Shown piece after piece: positions 46,366 to 55,190 of a stretch of 62,820 nt of DNA (positions are counted from its first letter, which is position 1; each line of letters opens with the position of its first letter). The stretch comes from Verrucomicrobiota bacterium (GTDB lineage: Bacteria; Verrucomicrobiota; Verrucomicrobiia; Opitutales; Puniceicoccaceae). The stretch spans positions 1-62,820 of the forward strand of contig JBCDMB010000019.1 in assembly GCA_038744685.1 (NCBI GenBank). Reading direction: 5' to 3'. A model generated the notes under the pieces. That model ran no database searches, was not told the origin of the DNA, and saw only the letters and a program-made list of their open reading frames with translations. The position numbers and the translations under genes were made by a program.

Positions 46366-46998
46366 ATGGAGAACAGCCGCAAACCTCTCAATCCATGGGT
46401 GTCGATGTGGACCAAACCGCGGGCCACCATGCAGCAGATCATCGACGAAAACCCTGATCGTCTTGTGATCCTTCTCGCGGTCGTTGCCGGGTTTTCTCAA
46501 GCTCTGGATCAGGCATCGGTGGACAACCGAGGGGATCATATGGAGGTACCGGTGATATTCATTATGTCTCTAGTTTTTGGCCCTGTCGGCGGATTGATCG
46601 GACTCTACCTCGGTGGCTTCCTGCTGTCTTGGACTGGCAATTGGATTGGTGGGGTTGCTTCGGCACGGTTCATCCGATCCGCGATCGCTTGGTCAAACGT
46701 CCCAATAATCTGGGCGATGCTTCTCTGGATTCCTGAGCTTCTTCTTTTTGGAGAAGAGCTATTCACAAGTGCTACTCCTTCCCTCGAAGCAAATCCGATT
46801 CTTGCAACTGCAATGTTAGGGTTTGGGCTGATTCAGGTAACCGTCGGAGTATGGACTCTGGTAGTTTTCTTCAAATGTCTCGGGCAGGTCCAAGGATTCT
46901 CAGCATGGAAGGCAGTCGGGAATTCGTTACTTGCAGGACTTGTAATCATAATCCCTGTTTTCGTCGTAGCCTTTGCCATAGGGTTGGTGACAGGATGA
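46366..46998 (+). CDS. Yip1-domain membrane protein
   Basis: A 210-residue membrane protein with five hydrophobic segments. It begins NPWVSMWTKPRATMQQIIDENP, the Yip1-family N-terminal motif, and ends with a long helix (LLAGLVIIIPVFVVAFAIGLV). The inverted repeat ATTCCAC (46334-46340) / GTGGAAT (46361-46367) would put the ribosome site and the first bases of the start codon in a stem. The role is unknown. Confidence 0.7.
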   Translation: MENSRKPLNPWVSMWTKPRATMQQIIDENPDRLVILLAVVAGFSQALDQASVDNRGDHMEVPVIFIMSLVFGPVGGLIGLYLGGFLLSWTGNWIGGVASARFIRSAIAWSNVPIIWAMLLWIPELLLFGEELFTSATPSLEANPILATAMLGFGLIQVTVGVWTLVVFFKCLGQVQGFSAWKAVGNSLLAGLVIIIPVFVVAFAIGLVTG

Positions 46999-47039
46999 TC
47001 TGACTTCAAGGAGCGGATCAACAAAATACCCGAAGCCTT

Positions 47040-47066
47040 CTTGAAAGCCTGTTCCGGCTTTTCAAG
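47040..47066 (+). terminator. Hairpin between the Yip1 gene and lemA
   Basis: CTTGAAAGCC pairs with GGCTTTTCAAG (one bulged T) around a six-base loop, about 40 bases past the Yip1-family stop. A T run is absent, so terminator function is unsure. Confidence 0.4.
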
Positions 47067-47138
47067 TTCCCGGAAACGATGTTCATCCCTCCGCATTAAC
47101 CTTGCCTCAGAAGCTCCCTTAAACCATCCATTCAAACC

Positions 47139-47741
47139 ATGGGTGGCCTCACGATTACTCTTCTCGTTATCCTTGGTGTCATTGTCCTGCTGGTGCTCGT
47201 TGTCATCAGCATTTACAACAAGCTTGTTCGGCTAAGGAACCGCTTCAAAAACGCCTTCGCCCAGATCGATGTTCAACTCAAGAGGCGGTATGATCTCATT
47301 CCGAATCTTGTGGAAACTGCAAAGGGCTACCTCCAGCACGAAAGGGAAACCCTCGAAGCCGTAATCCAAGCAAGGAATACTGCCTCGAACGCAAACGATA
47401 AGGCGGCTAAAGACCCCGGCAGCGTTTCTGCGATCAAGGGCCTCCTCGGGGCAGAGGCTGCGCTCACTGGAGCGATGGGTAAGTTCTTTGCCTTGGCAGA
47501 GGCCTACCCTGACCTCAAGGCGAACCAAAACATGATGCAGCTGACCGAGGAGCTGACCTCTACGGAGAACAAAATCGCCTTCGCCCGCCAGGCCTACAAC
47601 GACTCGGTCATGACCTACAATACCGCCCGCGAAACCTTTCCAACCGTCGTAATCGCCGGACCCTTCGGATTCACCGAGGCCCAACTCTTCGAAATCGAGA
47701 ATCAGGAAGAGCGGGAAGCGGTCAAAGTCCAGTTTTCCTGA
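47139..47741 (+). CDS. lemA: LemA family protein
   Basis: A 200-residue protein with one N-terminal membrane helix (LLVILGVIVLLVLVVISIYNKLV). It then has the LemA core RNRFKNAFAQIDVQLKRRYDLIPNLVETAKGYL and helices ending YNDSVMTYNTARETFP. LemA commonly pairs with M48 proteases, as here (33 bases apart). A role in envelope homeostasis is suspected in the family. Confidence 0.92.
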   Translation: MGGLTITLLVILGVIVLLVLVVISIYNKLVRLRNRFKNAFAQIDVQLKRRYDLIPNLVETAKGYLQHERETLEAVIQARNTASNANDKAAKDPGSVSAIKGLLGAEAALTGAMGKFFALAEAYPDLKANQNMMQLTEELTSTENKIAFARQAYNDSVMTYNTARETFPTVVIAGPFGFTEAQLFEIENQEEREAVKVQFS

Positions 47742-47774
47742 TAGGGTCACACCAGCCTGAACCTCCCGGCATCC

Positions 47775-49712
47775 GTGGATTTCTTCGGCTCGCAGGATCA
47801 GGCACGCGGCAAGACCAAGCAACTGGTCGTTCTCTACCTGGTGGCGATCATTGCTATCATTTGCTGCATCTACGTCGTGGCCGTATTCGCGGGTTTTGGC
47901 ACCCAGGCTTACCTCGACTCTCAAAGTTCAACCTCTTCTTACGGAACCGGCGCGAGTAGGCAGATCAATCTCCTCCAGCCAAAGCTCTTTCTCACCGTGG
48001 CCGGAGCCGTCATTCTGGTGATCGGCTGTGCGTCCCTCTATAAAATCAAGTCTTTAGGCGCGGGCGGAGCGGAAGTCGCCCGTTCGGTGGGTGGCAGAGA
48101 GGTCGATCTATCCACTCGGGATCCCGATGAGCGTAAACTCCTCAACATAGTGGAGGAAATGTCGATTGCCTCAGGGGTTCCCATGCCAGATGTCTTCATC
48201 CTCGATCAGGAAGCGGGTATCAATGCCTTTGCGGCTGGCTATTCGTTCGAGGATGCGGCGGTGGCTGTTACCAAAGGTGCCATCCAGCAGCTATCCCGGG
48301 ATGAACTCCAAGGAGTCATGGCCCACGAGTTTAGTCACATTCTTTCTGGAGACATGAGGCTGAATATTCGCCTGATCGGTCCTTTGTTCGGCCTGCTGGT
48401 CATCGCTTTTATCGGACGGATGCTCCTCTACTCCAGTAACGGGAGGAGCCGGAGTAAGGAAGCAGGAGCTATTGTGTTCTTTGGTCTTGCGATCATGGTA
48501 ATCGGCTACGTGGGCATGCTGTTTGGTCGATTGATTCAAGCGGCCATTTCACGGCAGCGGGAATACCTGGCCGACGCAGCCGCCGTCCAATTTACCCGAA
48601 ACCCTGCAGGAATCTCCGGTGCGCTCCGTCGCCTTGGATTTGGTGCCCATGGATCCCGGGTGCACCACGCTCACGCAGAGGACACTGCCCATATGTTTTT
48701 CGCAAAGGCGCTAGGCTCCTCCTTTGCCACACACCCTCCATTGCCAAAACGCATCCGTGCGATCGATCCAGGCTGGGACGGCACCTACCTTCCGCCCCGT
48801 CCACCAAGAGAGCGAAAGGAAAAGCTCAGCGCGTCGGATCGCCTTTCTCAATTCCAGGAACGGGGAAGAAAAATGGTGACTGCGGCCACTGCCGTGGCCG
48901 CCGTGGGTGCCCTTTCGGAAAACGGGATTCGGAAAGCCATCGAACAGCGAATCCGAATTCGCCGCACCCTTGGCGACCTACCCATCGGAACCGTCGTCGG
49001 AGCGAAAACGGTCTTCGTCGCACTGATCCTTGATCCATCGCCCACAGAGACTCAAAAACAACTCGCGGAGATTTCTTCCCGGGAAGGGGATGATTTTGCA
49101 CAAAGCGTGAACGAGGTCGCACAAAAGATGATGAACCTCTCTGCTGAAGAACGGTATGGATTGATGGAATTGTCCTTTCCAGGTCTGAGAAAGTTCTCGG
49201 AACGCGATGAAGAGGAGTTGACCGAACTCTTGGAAAAAATCGCCCATCGGGATGGAAGAATCACTCTTCGCGAGGCACTTGTCCTTTACTTTATTCACCG
49301 CAATTTCAATCCACGGCCTAAAAACGCAAGGGCTTCAAAGAGGCTAAGCAACCAAGTCGCACCACTGGCTGGGCCGATTGCTCGCCTTCTCTTCCTCGTC
49401 GCCTCCTTAGACAAAACGGATCCGTCCATCGCGACCCAGCGGTTTACCGATGCCGTCGGTGGACAACCCCTGCTGGCTCAGCACCTTTCACTACCGCCCT
49501 CAGACGTTCCCGTTTCGGCGATTACCGAAATTTTAGATCAAATAGAGTCTTCATCGTTTGCCATCCGGAAGGCGATCATTGGAGCGGCTGCGCAGATCAT
49601 ACTCGCTGACGATTCGGTCTCCGACCGGGAATGGACCTTCCTGAGGCTTGTTTCTCTGAGCCTTGAATCCCCTATGCCACCACTCGAAGGGATCCTGGAA
49701 ACTGGCTCCTAG
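47775..49712 (+). CDS. M48 (HtpX-like) membrane metalloprotease with TerB-like tail
   Basis: A 645-residue protein starting GTG. It has two membrane helices near 17-40 and 70-90, the active-site HEFSH (184-188) with further helices after it, and the downstream E in REYLADAAAV as third zinc ligand. This is an HtpX/Oma1-like membrane protease. The last 300 or so residues form an extra all-helical region resembling TerB-type domains (SAEERYGLMELSF, RKAIIGAAAQIILADD). It is paired with lemA. Confidence 0.88.
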   Translation: MDFFGSQDQARGKTKQLVVLYLVAIIAIICCIYVVAVFAGFGTQAYLDSQSSTSSYGTGASRQINLLQPKLFLTVAGAVILVIGCASLYKIKSLGAGGAEVARSVGGREVDLSTRDPDERKLLNIVEEMSIASGVPMPDVFILDQEAGINAFAAGYSFEDAAVAVTKGAIQQLSRDELQGVMAHEFSHILSGDMRLNIRLIGPLFGLLVIAFIGRMLLYSSNGRSRSKEAGAIVFFGLAIMVIGYVGMLFGRLIQAAISRQREYLADAAAVQFTRNPAGISGALRRLGFGAHGSRVHHAHAEDTAHMFFAKALGSSFATHPPLPKRIRAIDPGWDGTYLPPRPPRERKEKLSASDRLSQFQERGRKMVTAATAVAAVGALSENGIRKAIEQRIRIRRTLGDLPIGTVVGAKTVFVALILDPSPTETQKQLAEISSREGDDFAQSVNEVAQKMMNLSAEERYGLMELSFPGLRKFSERDEEELTELLEKIAHRDGRITLREALVLYFIHRNFNPRPKNARASKRLSNQVAPLAGPIARLLFLVASLDKTDPSIATQRFTDAVGGQPLLAQHLSLPPSDVPVSAITEILDQIESSSFAIRKAIIGAAAQIILADDSVSDREWTFLRLVSLSLESPMPPLEGILETGS

Positions 49713-49777
49713 AGCAAAGCCTCTTCATTACAATTCTTTGCTGGATCGTCGGTCTCACTACAGCAAGGTTTCTCTTC

Positions 49778-50386
49778 GTGGAATTTTTCTCTGGAATTAC
49801 GACGAATCGCTGGATCGAGATTATTGGGACCGTCCTTGCCATCACCTATGTCATCCTGATCGCACGCGGAAAACGAGCTGGATGGTGGTTCGGCATTTTT
49901 TCCTCCCTGCTCAGCATATGGCTGTTCATTCGGGTCAATCTCTTAGCGGAGTCTTTTCTCTACCTTTACTATGTAGTCGTGGGGTTTTATGGATACTACA
50001 GTTGGACAAAGGAAGCTGGAGCCGACGCGAGAAAAACCATTACAACACGCCCCGCCTCATTCCATATTGTCGGAGTTGCCTTGTGCTCTGCTCTGTCCGT
50101 TGGACTTGCCCAGATCCTTGACTTTCTCGGAAGCGCAATCATCTACGCAGACGCTGCAACCACCGTCTTTAGCTTTTTTGCTACGTGGATGGTCGCCAAA
50201 CGGATCCTTGAGAACTGGATCTACTGGATCGTGATCGACCTCTTCTCGGTATGGCTCTACAACGAACGCGGCCTGCCTGTTTACGCAGGTCTAATGGCCC
50301 TCTACACGATCCTCGCCACGGCCGGCTTCTTTCTTTGGCTGAAGGAATATCGCAAATCACCAGCCCAATCGAATACCGCGGAATGA
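49778..50386 (+). CDS. pnuC: PnuC-like nicotinamide riboside transporter
   Basis: A 202-residue protein of seven or so helices with the family signature FGIFSSLLSIWLF, ESFLYLYYVVVGFYGYYSW and the C-terminal WIYWIVIDLFSVWLYNERGLPVYAGLM. PnuC proteins import nicotinamide riboside by facilitated diffusion. The start is GTG 49778. Its stop overlaps the ATG of the riboside kinase (ATGA), pairing uptake with trapping by phosphorylation. Confidence 0.9.
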   Translation: MEFFSGITTNRWIEIIGTVLAITYVILIARGKRAGWWFGIFSSLLSIWLFIRVNLLAESFLYLYYVVVGFYGYYSWTKEAGADARKTITTRPASFHIVGVALCSALSVGLAQILDFLGSAIIYADAATTVFSFFATWMVAKRILENWIYWIVIDLFSVWLYNERGLPVYAGLMALYTILATAGFFLWLKEYRKSPAQSNTAE

Positions 50387-50910
50387 CTCGCCGAATTTGT
50401 ATCACGGGTCCGGAGTCGACTGGCAAAACCACTCTGTCCCAGTCACTAGCGAGAAAGTTCGGATGTCCATGGGTCCCTGAATACGCACGCTCGTTTCTCC
50501 AAGAATTACGTAGACCGTATGAGGAGGAGGACCTTCTCTTGATCCTTAAAGGACAGCTCAAATCAGAAGCAAAGCTCCTTGACCCAAACCGCCCCTTCTT
50601 GTTCGTCGATACCGGCCCCGAGGTCATTTGGGTTTGGAGTCGATACTGCTTCGGCCGAGTCGCTCCAGAGGTGGACAAAATTACCCGCAGCCACGTCTAC
50701 GATTACACTCTACTCCTCAATATCGATCTGCCATGGAGCCCGGATCCGCTACGCGAGAATCCCAAAAAAGAGGACAGGACAAAACTCCTCTTTCTCTACC
50801 AAAACCTACTCGGGACATTGGACCATCCCTATTCTCTGGTTTCTGGTTCGGGAGGGGAGCGTGAGAAAACAGCTACCCGCATCCTGAGGGCATCTTTCCC
50901 ATCCAGATAG
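50383..50910 (+). CDS. NadR-type ribosylnicotinamide kinase
   Basis: A 175-residue P-loop kinase with Walker A GPESTGKTT (8-16), EYARSFLQ, FVDTGPEVIWVW (Walker B-like) and LLLNIDLPWSPDPLRENP. This matches the C-terminal kinase part of NadR without the adenylyltransferase or repressor domains. It phosphorylates nicotinamide riboside to NMN. Coupling with PnuC by a 4-base overlap supports NAD salvage. The frame is open to 50251, but that part overlaps pnuC out of frame. Confidence 0.85.
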   Translation: MTRRICITGPESTGKTTLSQSLARKFGCPWVPEYARSFLQELRRPYEEEDLLLILKGQLKSEAKLLDPNRPFLFVDTGPEVIWVWSRYCFGRVAPEVDKITRSHVYDYTLLLNIDLPWSPDPLRENPKKEDRTKLLFLYQNLLGTLDHPYSLVSGSGGEREKTATRILRASFPSR

Positions 50911-51014
50911 AGTGCCTACACCGTTTGTCCTTCGCGCTTATTTCTGAAGTTCAGGGCGAATACACTTGTCCGAGTCGGTCTTGGCACTCATTCTCCCTCC
51001 CGACCAGAAACGAG

Positions 51015-51833
51015 ATGAAAAGCGACAAGACCAAGCGTTTCTTCCGTAAGGCTGTGTTGGTGAGCCTACTGATCGGGTTTTGGACTTTTCCTCTTTCCGC
51101 ACGCACCTTCACGGACAAGCAAGGTCGTGAAATGGAGGCCGAAATCGTCGAAATCTACGAGGATCGGGACGGAGTTTTGATGGTAGATCTCCAGCGTTCC
51201 GATCGCCGCCAGTTCACCGTCCAAGTGAGTATCTTTTCCCAACCAGACCAGCAGTTTATAAAAGACCAATGGGAGCAACAGAAAGACGCTCAGACCCTTC
51301 TCGGAGAAGACGACAGGATTGAAATCAATCTCAAGTTGAACCGAACGACCGATAACAATCGGTTCTCCGCCTATTACGGCTCCCGTTGGTCAGACAAAAC
51401 CAGAGTTTACCGACCAGAGGCAGTCATCGCGAATCAAGAGCTTTCTCAAAGCTTCTTAGGGAACACCGTTCGAATCGTCATCATAGCACGAGACAAGGGA
51501 TACTCCTCTCGCTATTTGGTCGCTTCAGCAACCAATGTTCCTATGGACTTCCCCGCCAAGCAGAGTGTTTCAGCCAATGGGGATGTTTTTGCACTTCGGG
51601 AAGAAGAATACCTGAGCTCAGCCAGCAACTATCGCTACGAGTATGGCTACGAAAAAGACGATTACGTAGTAATAATTTTCAACAGGGAGGGAGAGATCAC
51701 TCATACCCGGGCTTCCTCGAACAAGTTCCTTGATAACCTCGATAACGTGCTTCGCTGCAAAGCGGGACAAGTGTATTCGGAAGGCCTAGAAGATAAGCTG
51801 AACGTACGTCCTAACAGCTACTATCTTCGGTAG
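51015..51833 (+). CDS. Secreted SLA1-homology-like protein
   Basis: A 272-residue protein starting MKSDKTKRFFRK, followed by a signal peptide (AVLVSLLIGFWTFPLSA). The mature N-terminus RTFTDKQGREMEAEIVEIYE...VQVSIFSQPDQQFI resembles the SHD1/SLA1-homology domain common in Planctomycetes and Verrucomicrobia. The remaining 170 residues are rich in strands (RIVIIARDKGYSSRYL, YVVIIFNREGEITH) with no recognised motif. It lies just before tRNA-Tyr. The function is unknown. Confidence 0.65.
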   Translation: MKSDKTKRFFRKAVLVSLLIGFWTFPLSARTFTDKQGREMEAEIVEIYEDRDGVLMVDLQRSDRRQFTVQVSIFSQPDQQFIKDQWEQQKDAQTLLGEDDRIEINLKLNRTTDNNRFSAYYGSRWSDKTRVYRPEAVIANQELSQSFLGNTVRIVIIARDKGYSSRYLVASATNVPMDFPAKQSVSANGDVFALREEEYLSSASNYRYEYGYEKDDYVVIIFNREGEITHTRASSNKFLDNLDNVLRCKAGQVYSEGLEDKLNVRPNSYYLR

Positions 51834-51920
51834 CAGAACCCAGCTCTCTAGATCTCAGGCGGCCTCAAAAAAAGAACTTGGCAAGGCCGTTTTGGCGGTC
51901 CACTCTCCGTCTTTTTTTCG

Positions 51921-52006
51921 GTGGGGTATCCAAGTGGCTAAAGGATGCTGACTGTAAATCAGCCGGGTCTATCCCTTCACAGGTTCGAATCCTGTCCCCA
52001 CCACCA
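51921..52006 (+). tRNA. tyrT: tRNA-Tyr (GUA)
   Basis: A class II tRNA with acceptor stem GGTGGGG / CCCCACC, D-arm region, anticodon stem GCTGA / TCAGC enclosing CTGTAAA (anticodon GTA), a long variable arm (CCGGGTCTATCCCTTC) and T-arm ACAGG-TTCGAAT-CCTGT. The discriminator is A, and the 3' CCA is encoded. No integrase or repeated attachment site was seen beside it. Confidence 0.95.
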
Positions 52007-52074
52007 CCAAGCGAGTTCGTCCCAATGCCGTGGTAAGCGTTCAGACTGACGGCTTGATCCTTCAGAACGCCCTC

Positions 52075-52842
52075 ATGAACGACAACGGAAAAGACGGTCC
52101 AACCGACCAAGAACGAGGTAAAGTGTTTCTTGTCGGCGCCGGACCTGGTGATCCTGATCTAATGACTAGGAAGGGTGAACGACTTGTACGCTCCTGCGAA
52201 GCGCTGGTGTTTGATTATCTGGTGTCGGACGAGGTGATTGATTGGGCTCCTCCTGAAGCTGAGAGAATCTGCGTGGGGAAAAGGGCCGGCTACCACTCTT
52301 ACACTCAGGAACAGATTCAGGATGTTCTTGTTGAGCTAAGCAACCAGGGAAAGACTACGGTTCGGCTCAAAGGTGGAGATCCCTTCGTTTTTGGACGCGG
52401 AGGAGAAGAGGTAAATCGACTCCGTTCGGAGGGGATTCCCTTCGAAGTAATCCCAGCCGTCACGGCAGCGGTAGCCGCCGGGGCACGCGCCGAGATTCCC
52501 ATCACCCACCGTGCTTTCAACTCTTCGGTTGTCTTTCTTACCGGTCATCACGATCCCACCAAACAAGGAGAAGGAGTCGACTGGGCACAATACGCACGGC
52601 TGAAAACGACTCTTTGCCTCTATATGGCGATGAGTCGCTTGGCCTCCATTCGCGACGCTCTTCTGGAGGGAGGAGCAGATCCGGAAACCCCCTGTGCGAT
52701 CATCCAATGGGCGACTATGCCAGAGGAGAAAATTATCTACACGAATCTCCGGAATCTCGCTCTTGATTCAAAGAAGGAGGGTCTTTCGCCACCTTCGATC
52801 GTGATTATCGGTCCGAATGCCGGACTTCCTCTCTCAAGATAA
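52075..52842 (+). CDS. cobA: Uroporphyrinogen-III C-methyltransferase (SUMT)
   Basis: A 255-residue SAM-dependent enzyme converting uroporphyrinogen III to precorrin-2 for sirohaem or cobalamin. The SAM-site motifs are FLVGAGPGDPDLMTRKG near the N-terminus and RLKGGDPFVFGRGGEE. TAAVAAGARAEIPITHR and IIQWATMPEEK are also typical. ATG 52075 is preferred to the open frame from 52030. It lacks the dehydrogenase/ferrochelatase part of CysG, so is single-domain. There is no room for a cobalamin riboswitch between the tRNA and the start. Confidence 0.93.
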   Translation: MNDNGKDGPTDQERGKVFLVGAGPGDPDLMTRKGERLVRSCEALVFDYLVSDEVIDWAPPEAERICVGKRAGYHSYTQEQIQDVLVELSNQGKTTVRLKGGDPFVFGRGGEEVNRLRSEGIPFEVIPAVTAAVAAGARAEIPITHRAFNSSVVFLTGHHDPTKQGEGVDWAQYARLKTTLCLYMAMSRLASIRDALLEGGADPETPCAIIQWATMPEEKIIYTNLRNLALDSKKEGLSPPSIVIIGPNAGLPLSR

Positions 52843-52871
52843 AAGGAGCAACACACCGGGAAGGTTTCCAA

Positions 52872-53477
52872 ATGGCTCCACCGGCAGAAGAAGACGAGGG
52901 ACTTGTCCTTTCGGTTACCGAACAAGGGGAAAATTTTTGGCGGGTAGCGTTCCTCTCTCCCAAAAGCGGTTTTTACTACCTGCTTTTCCGTCGGTCGAAG
53001 CGCTCCGGTAGGCCCGATGTCTTTGACACCGCAACAATTATCAAAACCAAAGGGAAAAACGGATCCCTATACTTTGGTTCTGAATACCGATCCTCAAGAC
53101 ACCGAACTGGGCTCGCTCTCTCTTACGAACGCATCCGGATCGCGTCGCGTTTTGCCAATCTGATCAGCCGCAACGCGAAACTCCTTCCTGATCCTAGTTT
53201 TCTTTTTTCGCTGTCCGAACAATTTTTCGACTCAGTCAGTAATTCTCCTGCGCCAGAAACTGCCTATCTAAAGACCCTATACCTTCTCGCAAAAACCGAA
53301 GGACTTCCCATTCGGGAGGACTGGGTTGATCAAATGGACCCGGGACAGCGAATCCTCCTTCGAGATATTCTGCAAACCAGCTTGGCTGATCAAGGAGAAG
53401 AAAACTCTGCTGTAGCTCGATTCTGCGACTCACTGGAACGTTGGCTTGCGGCAGAAGCTCACTTTACCCTGCCCTGA
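52872..53477 (+). CDS. Hypothetical protein, possibly a divergent RecO
   Basis: A 201-residue protein. The N-terminal 80 residues could form an OB fold (GLVLSVTEQGENFWRVAFLS..., then RRSKRSGRPDVFDTATI, where RecO proteins have a basic SK/R stretch). The helical C-terminus (ETAYLKTLYLLAKTEGLPI) also recalls RecO. The RecO zinc cysteines are absent. This is a weak pattern-level suggestion. It starts 29 bases after cobA and its 3' end overlaps the convergent DUF423 gene by 14 bases. Confidence 0.45.
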   Translation: MAPPAEEDEGLVLSVTEQGENFWRVAFLSPKSGFYYLLFRRSKRSGRPDVFDTATIIKTKGKNGSLYFGSEYRSSRHRTGLALSYERIRIASRFANLISRNAKLLPDPSFLFSLSEQFFDSVSNSPAPETAYLKTLYLLAKTEGLPIREDWVDQMDPGQRILLRDILQTSLADQGEENSAVARFCDSLERWLAAEAHFTLP

Positions 53478-53853
53478 CGACTTGGAAAAAAAGTGCGGCC
53501 CAACCAAGCATGAGGATCAGTCCACCAACGGGAGTGACCGGACCGAGCCAGCTCGGTCCTCCCAACGCCAGCAGGAAGATCGAACCGGAAAACAAAAGAA
53601 TGCCAGCTATAAAAAGTTGAACCGGGAGACGGAATCTTCCGAGGGACGCCGCAGCGAGATCTGCGCAGGCAAGAACCACCAAGACGTGGAAAAGAAGAAA
53701 ATAAACTGCGGATCTCCATCCATTCCTCATTTCTTCATCCTCCAAAAATCCCTCGGGAGGATGCGCTCCAATTGCTCCGGCAATCACTCCGCCCAAGCCC
53801 AGCAAAACAGTCAGCCCTAACAATCCCCTACTCCGTTTACCAGATTCGACCAT
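53464..53853 (-). CDS. DUF423 (YgdD-like) membrane protein
   Basis: A 129-residue protein with four membrane helices and the DUF423 signature IAGAIGAHPPEGF, the W-x-x-A-V-x-F-x-L-x-H helix (WRSAVYFLLFHVLVVLA), and LLFSGSIFLLALGG...GPVTPVGGLILMLGW. The function is unknown across the family. The 3' end overlaps the hypothetical gene to its left by 14 bases. Confidence 0.85.
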   Translation of the reverse strand: MVESGKRSRGLLGLTVLLGLGGVIAGAIGAHPPEGFLEDEEMRNGWRSAVYFLLFHVLVVLACADLAAASLGRFRLPVQLFIAGILLFSGSIFLLALGGPSWLGPVTPVGGLILMLGWAALFFQVVRAG

Positions 53854-53975
53854 CGTTTCGGTTTGTCGGTGAATCCGACGGAGGTCAAGGGTGGCTCAAG
53901 CAAACGGTTCTTTCGCTCCAAAAGAAGTTTCGACCTTCTCCCTGTCGATCCCTTTTCTCGTTCACTGAAAACACT

Positions 53976-55133
53976 TTGCCAAAAAGTCCTCCAGTTTCAC
54001 CACGTCTTACCTTCGTTACACACGAGTTCCATCCCAGAATAGGCGGAGCAGCGACGGTGGTCACCGAATTGGCCGCAGCTTGCAGCAAAATAGGTTGGGA
54101 AGTGACGGTTCTTGCCCCAGGAGAAACCTCAGCCGCAGATAGTGCCTACCCATTTAAGCTTGTCAGAATGGGCCATCGAGGAAAGCAAGACTGGCTAGCC
54201 CGTTTTGCTTTACTTCGGTTTATGCGGAGACGTGGAATTGGGGATTCCGAGCATTTGGTGATCGCCGAGCCTGCCGCTCTAAGGGCCCTCCTTTACGAAC
54301 CTCTTTTTCGGATTCCAGGATTCTCAAGACCCACCGTAATCCTCCACGGAACTGAAATCCTAAGATTCTCTTTTCCTCCCTACCGAAAAGCTCTATTTCG
54401 ACGTCTTCTCGATCGGTCGGAGAAAATCCATGTTCTCTCGTCTTACAACGCCAAACTTCTGGATGAAACCTTCCCCAATCTGTCCACTCCCGTCGTGGTC
54501 GCCCCAGGTGGTCCCAGTATAGCCCAACCTCCAGATCTTTCAGTCGGCATCAAAGGGAAAGACCATCCTGATAAAGTCATTATCCTCACTGTCGGAAGAA
54601 TCCACCCCAGAAAGGGTCAGCTTGAGGCCCTCCTTGCTCTCAGTCGCCTGCCGACAGAGGACCAAAAACTGATTCATTATCGTATCGTCGGACCCAGTGT
54701 CCGCAGCAAATACCGCGAAAAGCTCCTCGACGTTGCCTCCCGCTGTCACTTCCCGGTGGAGTTCACGGGCCCTGTCTCCGAAGAGCAGATGGCAGCAGAG
54801 TATCAACAGGCAGACATTTTTGCTCTTACGAGCAAACAGTCTCGGAAGAGTATCGAGGGCTTTGGTTTAGTCTATCTTGATGCATCTGCGTCTTCTCTTC
54901 CTATCGTTGCGACTCGGTCTGGCGGCATACCAGAGGCAGTAGAGGACGAGGTAACCGGCCTTCTCGCCGCTGAAAACGATGTAGAGGGACTCACCGAGCG
55001 GTTTCGAAGGCTCATTCACTCACCTACACTGCGTCAGGAACTGGGGACAAACGGTAAACGAATGGCGTTCTCCCAATCGTGGACAAACTGTGCCCTAGCG
55101 ATCTGGGGCGAATCGACTCGTTTCTCCGATTAA
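53976..55133 (+). CDS. GT4-type glycosyltransferase
   Basis: About 385 residues with a GT-B fold. The N-terminal acceptor domain has LTFVTHEFHPRIGGAATVVTEL. The donor domain has ILTVGRIHPRKGQLEALLAL, IVGPSVRSKYREKL and the GT4 motif SRKSIEGFGLVYLDASA (the E-x-F-G-x-x-x-x-E/D region). TTG 53976 (MPKSPPVSPR...) is the preferred start; the longer frame to 53772 overlaps the DUF423 gene on the other strand. The sugar and acceptor are unknown; probably cell-envelope polysaccharide. Confidence 0.8.
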   Translation: MPKSPPVSPRLTFVTHEFHPRIGGAATVVTELAAACSKIGWEVTVLAPGETSAADSAYPFKLVRMGHRGKQDWLARFALLRFMRRRGIGDSEHLVIAEPAALRALLYEPLFRIPGFSRPTVILHGTEILRFSFPPYRKALFRRLLDRSEKIHVLSSYNAKLLDETFPNLSTPVVVAPGGPSIAQPPDLSVGIKGKDHPDKVIILTVGRIHPRKGQLEALLALSRLPTEDQKLIHYRIVGPSVRSKYREKLLDVASRCHFPVEFTGPVSEEQMAAEYQQADIFALTSKQSRKSIEGFGLVYLDASASSLPIVATRSGGIPEAVEDEVTGLLAAENDVEGLTERFRRLIHSPTLRQELGTNGKRMAFSQSWTNCALAIWGESTRFSD

Positions 55134-55190
55134 GGTGAAACGGTAATATGACATTCCAACTGGACAATTGGCATCAAAAGTGCACGCTCG

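Noticed and set aside
47232-47924. Open frame on the minus strand opposite lemA (230 codons)
   Set aside because: It mirrors the conserved lemA/M48 genes and its product has no domain.
51921-52074. tRNA-Tyr as an attachment site for an integrated element
   Set aside because: No integrase, no duplicated tRNA end and the downstream gene is a housekeeping SUMT.
52004-52074. Cobalamin riboswitch before the SUMT gene
   Set aside because: The gap of about 70 bases is too short for that riboswitch and no B12-box-like sequence is seen.
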